Shown here in pieces: positions 59,409 through 64,000 of a DNA stretch of 64,000 nucleotides; the stretch's first letter is position 1; each line of letters starts with the position of its first letter. Under the pieces are notes generated by a model. It ran no database searches, was not told the DNA's origin, and saw only the letters and a list, made by a program, of their open reading frames with translations. The DNA lies in NCBI GenBank assembly GCA_964406155.1, contig CAYOQR010000022.1, positions 1-64,000 of the forward strand, in the 5' to 3' direction. Position numbers and translations under genes: made by a program. The DNA is from Dongia_B sp964406155 (lineage in GTDB: Bacteria > Pseudomonadota > Alphaproteobacteria > Dongiales > Dongiaceae).

Positions 59409-59990
59409 ATGACGACCCACACCCTCCCCGAACTTCCCTATGCGCTCGATGCCCTGCAGCCGCATATCTCCAAGGAAACCCTGGAGTTCCATTACGGCAA
59501 GCATCATCAGACCTATGTCACCAATCTGAACAATCTGATCAAGGGCACCGAATTCGAGAATGCCTCGCTGGAAGACATCGTGAAGAAGTCTTCGGGCGGC
59601 ATCTTCAACAATGCGGCGCAGATCTGGAACCACACCTTCTATTGGCACAGCCTGTCGCCCAAGGGCGGCGGACAGCCGAGCGGCGCCCTCGCCGAGGCGA
59701 TCAACAAGAAGTGGGGCTCCTTCGACAACTTCAAGGCCGAGTTCACCAAGGTCGCCGTTGGCACCTTCGGCTCCGGCTGGGGCTGGCTGGTGAAGAAGCC
59801 GGATGGCTCGCTCGATCTCGCCAGCACCAGCAATGCCGCGACCCCGCTGACCACGGCGGACAAGCCGCTGCTGACCTGCGACGTCTGGGAGCATGCCTAT
59901 TACATCGACTACCGGAACAAGCGCCCCGATTATGTCGGCGCCTTCTGGAACCTGGTGAACTGGGACTTCGCGGCGAAGAACTTCGCCTAA
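59409..59990 (+). CDS. sodB: Iron superoxide dismutase
   Basis: A 193-residue Fe/Mn-type superoxide dismutase that converts superoxide to oxygen and hydrogen peroxide in the cytoplasm. The metal ligands are His in ETLEFHYGKHHQTYV, His in QIWNHTFYWHSL, and Asp and His in DVWEHAYYIDYRN. NAAQIWNHTFYW with Gln in this position indicates the iron form. Start codons at 59400 and 59409 are possible; AAAGG is too close to the first, so I prefer 59409 (MTTHTLPELPYALD), which also gives the normal length. It has its own terminator. Confidence 0.93.
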   Translation: MTTHTLPELPYALDALQPHISKETLEFHYGKHHQTYVTNLNNLIKGTEFENASLEDIVKKSSGGIFNNAAQIWNHTFYWHSLSPKGGGQPSGALAEAINKKWGSFDNFKAEFTKVAVGTFGSGWGWLVKKPDGSLDLASTSNAATPLTTADKPLLTCDVWEHAYYIDYRNKRPDYVGAFWNLVNWDFAAKNFA

Positions 59991-60014
59991 GTCCGAGCCT
60001 CATCCGGAGCTGCG

Positions 60015-60044
60015 AAACGGGAGCCGACAGGCTCCCGTTTTTGT
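60015..60044 (+). terminator. Intrinsic terminator of sodB
   Basis: AAACGGGAGCC at 60015-60025 pairs with GGCTCCCGTTT at 60030-60040 around GACA, followed by TTTTTGTT overlapping the stem end. It starts 25 bp beyond the stop codon. Confidence 0.88.
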
Positions 60045-60131
60045 TGGGCAGAGGCTGTGACCCGCCAGCTCGTCCCCTGCCGGTTCGCGCCTTGCCGGTC
60101 GGTTCGCGCCCTGCCCTGTTCCTTGCTTGCC

Positions 60132-60515
60132 TTATTCGACTGGCAGCAACGCCGCCACGACCTGGCGGCCTTCGGCGAGCAGGACATTATAGGTGCGGCA
60201 GGCGGCACCCGTATCCATGACTTCGGTGACGATGCCGGCGGCGCGCAAGGTCTGACGCAGATCGGGTGCCAGCATCGCCATGCGCGGACCGCAGCCGAGC
60301 AGCATGAGCGTCACCTCGCCGGCCTTGCCGGCCTCGATCACGGGCTCGAATTGCGCGAGGGTCAGATCGGCGAAGCTTGTCGCCGACCAGGGAACGGTCC
60401 GGCCGGGAAAGACCAGGACGGCGCCATGATAGGCGCTGCCGGAGACCTTGAATCCGCCATCGCCATAGGCTTCGACGATCTGGCGGCCTTCGGGAATGAG
60501 GGGCGTCACATCCAT
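60132..60515 (-). CDS. Mth938-like domain protein (NDUFAF3 homologue)
   Basis: A 127-residue protein of the Mth938/DUF498 family: FKVSGSAYHGAVLVFPGRTV, MLLGCGPRMAMLAPDLRQ and VMDTGAACRTYNVLLAEGR are its conserved blocks. The human homologue NDUFAF3 is a complex I assembly factor. The gene is downstream of secF on the same strand, as in most Alphaproteobacteria. Confidence 0.88.
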   Translation of the reverse strand: MDVTPLIPEGRQIVEAYGDGGFKVSGSAYHGAVLVFPGRTVPWSATSFADLTLAQFEPVIEAGKAGEVTLMLLGCGPRMAMLAPDLRQTLRAAGIVTEVMDTGAACRTYNVLLAEGRQVVAALLPVE

Positions 60516-60619
60516 GACGGCCTCCTTGCAAATGGGCTCAGCGTGGCGGCGGTACCTCTAGAGGCGACCCGCCCGGATACAATACCGCTTAGATACAACG
60601 CCACCTGAGCCGATTGGTT

Positions 60620-61645
60620 TCAGCCCTTCTTGACGGCGCCTTCAGTCCGCGCGGGCGCTGCCGGTTTCTGGGCCGTCTTCTGCGCCGGTTTCTTCGCAGG
60701 CGCGGAAGGTGCGGCGGAAGCGGCTCCGTCCTCCTGCTTCTCCTCGCCGGTCCGACGGATGTTCTTGTAGAGCAGCAGCGGCGTCGCGACACAGATAGTC
60801 GAATAGGTGCCGATCACGATGCCCCAGATCAGCGCCACCGAGAAGCCGTGCAGCACCTCGCCGCCGAAGAAGTAAAGCGCCAGGACCGAGAGCAATGTCA
60901 GGCCGCTGGTGACGGTGGTCCGGCTCAGGGTCGAATTCAGGGCGAGATTGATCAGCTCGCCCATCGGCATCTTCTTGTAGCGTTTCAGGTCGTACCGGAT
61001 GCGGTCATAAATGACGACCGTGTCGTTCACCGAATAACCGGCGATGGTCAGCACCGCCGCGACGATGGTGAGATCGAATTCGAGATGCAAGAGAGAGAAA
61101 AGGCCGATCGTGGTGATCACGTCATGGAACAGCGCCAGCAGGGCATTGACGCCGAACTGCCATTCATAGCGGAACCAGACATAGGCCATGATGCCGAGCA
61201 TGGCGAGGGCAAAGGCCCAGGCAGTGCCGGATTTCAGCTCCTCGCCGAATTTCGGTCCCACGCTCTCGGTCCGGCGGTATTCCCAGTTCGAGCCCAGCGT
61301 GTCCTTGATCTTCTGGACGGCGGTCTGCTGCGCCTTCTCATCGGTCTGCGACTGCAGCGGCACACGCACCAGGACGTCCTTGTTGTCGCCGAAGGTCTGC
61401 AGTGCAATCTCGCCGAGGCCGAGATTGTTGAGCTTCTCGCGCATGTCCTTCAGGTCCACGGCCTGTTCGCTGCGCACTTCGATGAGGATACCGCCCTCGA
61501 AATCGATGCCGTAATTGAGGCCCCGGGTGAAGAACAGGACGATCGAACCCACCACCATGATCACGGAGATCAGGAAGGTGACCTTGTGATAGCGCATGAA
61601 ATCGATGCGCGTACCCGCCGGAACGATGTGAAGCGGCTTAAACAT
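60620..61645 (-). CDS. secF: Protein translocase subunit SecF
   Basis: A 341-residue inner-membrane subunit of the SecDF complex, which uses the proton gradient to pull exported proteins across the membrane. Six membrane helices are visible. GLNYGIDFEGGILIEV, GYSVNDTVVIYDRIRYDLKR and SRTTVTSGLTLLSVLALYFF are conserved SecF motifs. The C-terminus has an Ala/Pro/Lys-rich tail (SAAPSAPAKKPAQKTAQKPA). Gene start 61645 is 13 bp after secD. Confidence 0.95.
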   Translation of the reverse strand: MFKPLHIVPAGTRIDFMRYHKVTFLISVIMVVGSIVLFFTRGLNYGIDFEGGILIEVRSEQAVDLKDMREKLNNLGLGEIALQTFGDNKDVLVRVPLQSQTDEKAQQTAVQKIKDTLGSNWEYRRTESVGPKFGEELKSGTAWAFALAMLGIMAYVWFRYEWQFGVNALLALFHDVITTIGLFSLLHLEFDLTIVAAVLTIAGYSVNDTVVIYDRIRYDLKRYKKMPMGELINLALNSTLSRTTVTSGLTLLSVLALYFFGGEVLHGFSVALIWGIVIGTYSTICVATPLLLYKNIRRTGEEKQEDGAASAAPSAPAKKPAQKTAQKPAAPARTEGAVKKG

Positions 61646-61658
61646 GATTCCGGGCCTC

Positions 61659-63227
61659 TTAGAGCGGCAATTGCTTCGGCCGCGTGCGGCGCAGCCAGAT
61701 CGAAGTCATCAGACGGGTGACCCAGATCGAGGTGAACATCGAGGTGACGATGCCGATGATCAGCGTGATGGCGAAGCCCTTGATCGGGCCGGAGCCGAAC
61801 TGGAACAGGAAGGCCGTGGCGATCAGATGGGTGATATTGGCATCGAAGATGGTGCCCTGGGCCTCGCGATAGCCGGTCTCCATCGCCGTCACCGGCGAGC
61901 GGCCGTTGCGCATTTCCTCGCGCACGCGCTCCAGGATCAGCACGTTGGCGTCGACCGCCATGCCGAGGGTCAGGACCATGCCGGCGATGCCGGGGAAGGT
62001 CAGGGTCGCACCGAAGATCGAGAGGATCGCCATCATCAAGACGGCGTTCAGCACCAGAGCCGCATTGGCGAACATGCCGAACAGGCCGTAGAGCACCAGC
62101 ATGGCAATGACGATGAGGACAACGGCCAGGATACAGGCGAGCTTGCCGGCGGCGATCGAGTCAGCACCGAGATCGGCGCCGACCGAGCGTTCCTCCAGCA
62201 CCGTCAGGGGCGCTGGCAGGGCACCGGCGCGCAGCAGCAGCGCCAGGTCGCGGGCGCTTTCCGTGGTGAAATTGCCGCTGATGATGCCGCTGCCGCCCAT
62301 GATGGCGCTGCGGATCACCGGCGCGCTGATGATCTTGCTGTCGAGGACGATGGCGAAACGCTTGCCGATATTCTGCGCGGTCACGTCGCCGAAGCGGCGG
62401 GCGCCGACGGAATCGAAGCTGAAGGCGACGACCGCCATGCCGTTCTCGAAAGTCTGCTGGGCGCCGGTCAGGTTCTCGCCCGACACCATGACCCGCTTCT
62501 GCAGCGGCAGGCCCGGCTGGCCGGCCTTGGCTTCGCCCGTATCCGGCGCCCAGGGCACCATTTCGGTGGTCGGCGAGAGCTGGCCGCTGACGGCGGCGCC
62601 CTCATCCACCAGGCGGAAGGTCATCTTCGCCGTCTTGCCGACCAGTTCCTTGAGATGCTGCGGGTCCTTGACGCCGGGCAACTGCACGACGATGCGGTCG
62701 TCGCCCTGGCGGATGATGGTCGGTTCCTTGGTGCCGGTTTCGTCGATACGCTTGCGGATCACCTCGATCGACTGCTCGACCGCCTGGACCTTCAACTCGC
62801 GCTCGCCGGCATCGCTGAACTTGATCGAGACCTGGCCGTCATTGCCGATGGCGAGGTCCATCGTGCCGGCCGCCTTCTTCAAGGCGGGCTCCGCCGCCGA
62901 AGCCGAACCGGGATCGCGCAGCTTCAGGCCCACCGCCCCGTCCTTCACGGCAAGGTCGGTGTAGCCGACATTGGCGGCGCGCAACTGGGTGCGGACCTCG
63001 TCCATGACGCTGGCCAGCCGCTCGGCCACCAGCGCCTTGGTATCGACTTCATACAGGAGATGCGAACCGCCCTGGAGATCCAGGCCCAGGCTGACCACCG
63101 TTTTCGGCACCCAGCCGGGCATGGTCTCCAGCTTGTCGCGATTGATCAGATTCGGCGCCGCGAAAATAAAACCAGCCAGGATGATGGCCAGGATCAGCGT
63201 GACCTTCCACTTCGAAAACTGCAGCAT
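61659..63227 (-). CDS. secD: Protein translocase subunit SecD
   Basis: A 522-residue subunit of SecDF. An N-terminal membrane helix is followed by a large periplasmic P1 domain (GLDLQGGSHLLYEVDTKALV at its start) and five C-terminal helices with the motif LGMAVDANVLILERVREEMR, which includes the conserved Asp needed for proton coupling. GDDRIVVQLPGVKDPQHLK is also typical. It lies between yajC and secF. Confidence 0.95.
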   Translation of the reverse strand: MLQFSKWKVTLILAIILAGFIFAAPNLINRDKLETMPGWVPKTVVSLGLDLQGGSHLLYEVDTKALVAERLASVMDEVRTQLRAANVGYTDLAVKDGAVGLKLRDPGSASAAEPALKKAAGTMDLAIGNDGQVSIKFSDAGERELKVQAVEQSIEVIRKRIDETGTKEPTIIRQGDDRIVVQLPGVKDPQHLKELVGKTAKMTFRLVDEGAAVSGQLSPTTEMVPWAPDTGEAKAGQPGLPLQKRVMVSGENLTGAQQTFENGMAVVAFSFDSVGARRFGDVTAQNIGKRFAIVLDSKIISAPVIRSAIMGGSGIISGNFTTESARDLALLLRAGALPAPLTVLEERSVGADLGADSIAAGKLACILAVVLIVIAMLVLYGLFGMFANAALVLNAVLMMAILSIFGATLTFPGIAGMVLTLGMAVDANVLILERVREEMRNGRSPVTAMETGYREAQGTIFDANITHLIATAFLFQFGSGPIKGFAITLIIGIVTSMFTSIWVTRLMTSIWLRRTRPKQLPL

Positions 63228-63337
63228 GCCCGCTTACCCAGTCAGTCTCTTTCTTGGCCCAGTTTCCTGGCCCAGGGTCTTGGTTCCGGTGGCTCTTGGC
63301 CCCGATCGTTTCCCGGCGCCGTCTCCGACGATGCGTC

Positions 63338-63676
63338 TTACTTCTTTTCGGCCGTCTTGTTGACCACCTCGGTGATCGACTGACGCAGCACGCGGACGCG
63401 AACGCCGTCGGCGATCTCGACCTTCACTTCGCTTTCATTGGTGACCTGGGTGACGACACCCAGCAGGCCACCGCTGGTCAGCACCTGATCGCCGGTCTTC
63501 AGGGTCTGGACCAGTTCACGATGCGCCTTCGCCTTGCGCTGCTGCGGTCGAATCAGCAGGAAGTAGAACACCACGAAGATCAGCAGCATCGGGGCGAGAG
63601 ACGTCAGCGTGCCCATCATATCGCCGCCCGGTGCGGCGCCGCCCGCTGCCTGTGCCCATGCCTGAGAAATCCACAT
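63338..63676 (-). CDS. yajC: Sec translocon accessory protein YajC
   Basis: A 112-residue protein with one N-terminal membrane helix (SLAPMLLIFVVFYFLLIRPQ) and a cytoplasmic domain with the family motif RPQQRKAKAHRELVQTLKTG followed by GDQVLTSGGLLGVVTQV. It associates with SecDF. The start ATG has GAGGGGG upstream. It heads the yajC-secD-secF-Mth938 operon. Confidence 0.93.
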   Translation of the reverse strand: MWISQAWAQAAGGAAPGGDMMGTLTSLAPMLLIFVVFYFLLIRPQQRKAKAHRELVQTLKTGDQVLTSGGLLGVVTQVTNESEVKVEIADGVRVRVLRQSITEVVNKTAEKK

Positions 63677-64000
63677 TTTTATCAGCCCCCTCGTCTATCG
63701 AGTCCGTTTATATGCAGTTGCAATGCCGCAAATTGCTTAAAAGTCGGGCGGACTATAACGATCATCCTCCGAAAAGCAATGGCTTGCGGCCTATTCAACT
63801 GGGGGCTCAAGGGACGATTGCCAAGCCCCTGTTCCGGCTGACAAACCGATTTTCCGGTCTTTCGCCCTCCCGGATTGCGGCCATGTGCCCGGGCCGGGGC
63901 GCCAAGCCGGCCTTAGGCCGGGGCTCGGAATCCGATCCGGGGAATACCGGGAGGTGTTTGCGGGATGTCCATGTGACGCAGCCCCCGGGTCTGATCCCCC
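63677..64000. other. Upstream region of yajC, no gene recognised
   Basis: The last 324 bp of the window. The first 80 bp after yajC are moderately AT-rich and should hold its promoter. The remainder is very GC-rich with a GCCGG/CCGGC palindromic run near 63900-63925; no gene could be supported. Confidence 0.4.

Noticed and set aside
63860..64000. Possible tRNA or gene end at the right edge
   Set aside because: No cloverleaf or consistent frame could be supported in this very GC-rich stretch.

Overview
The window reads as part of a GC-rich alphaproteobacterial chromosome, most likely of the Rhodospirillales type. Supporting signs are uniformly high GC in the coding regions, the yajC-secD-secF-Mth938 order with an NDUFAF6-like squalene/phytoene-synthase protein nearby, a short iron superoxide dismutase, PhyH oxygenases, a DUF1491 protein, and many copies of the alphaproteobacterial intergenic palindromes whose spurious translations read WIAGSSPAMT or PSPRLRGEGWGEG. 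No rRNA, tRNA, CRISPR array, integrase or complete insertion sequence was seen.

Layout. 1-9.6 kb: the 5' part of a methylmalonate-semialdehyde dehydrogenase gene and its divergent LysR regulator, an APC permease, a GNAT enzyme, a phosphoesterase and several small exported proteins. 9.7-14.8 kb: metA (acetyl-type by its Glu111), a frameshifted GNAT gene, an AT-rich island with three unrecognised genes, and a PhyH oxygenase. 15.4-21.3 kb: an ABC ATPase-like protein that has lost its nucleotide-handling motifs, a fused two-domain permease whose linker is encoded by repeat DNA, and an amidase. 21.7-28.1 kb: a MocR regulator followed by a putative 2-aminoethylphosphonate-type ABC operon ending in an inositol-monophosphatase-family enzyme. 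28.5-36 kb: a polar amino-acid binding protein divergent from a TetR regulator, a histone-H1-like protein, a ThDP enzyme, a DUF1491 protein, and a nitroreductase/LysR divergent pair sharing a perfect operator-like palindrome.

36-43 kb: an MFS transporter and then a magnesium locus: two related leader RNAs, each starting with a short upstream reading frame, a small protein, the MgtA/MgtB P-type ATPase, a small ORF coupled to mgtC, and a convergent corA. The leader of the ATPase gene can form two mutually exclusive 11-bp helices, one of which hides its ribosome-binding site. 43-49 kb: FecR protein, CHASE2 adenylate cyclase, DJ-1/PfpI protein and GlxA-type regulator. 49-58 kb: an autotransporter interrupted by one amber codon and flanked by a truncated and an intact LysR gene, a second PhyH protein, a membrane protein, a BKACE enzyme and the NDUFAF6-like protein. 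58.4-64 kb: a PuuD-like membrane protein and sodB on the plus strand, then Mth938, secF, secD and yajC on the minus strand.

The most notable observations are the leader architecture of the magnesium locus, the pseudo-ATPase/permease pair with repeat-derived protein sequence, and a 29-bp palindromic module inserted inside two different repeat families.
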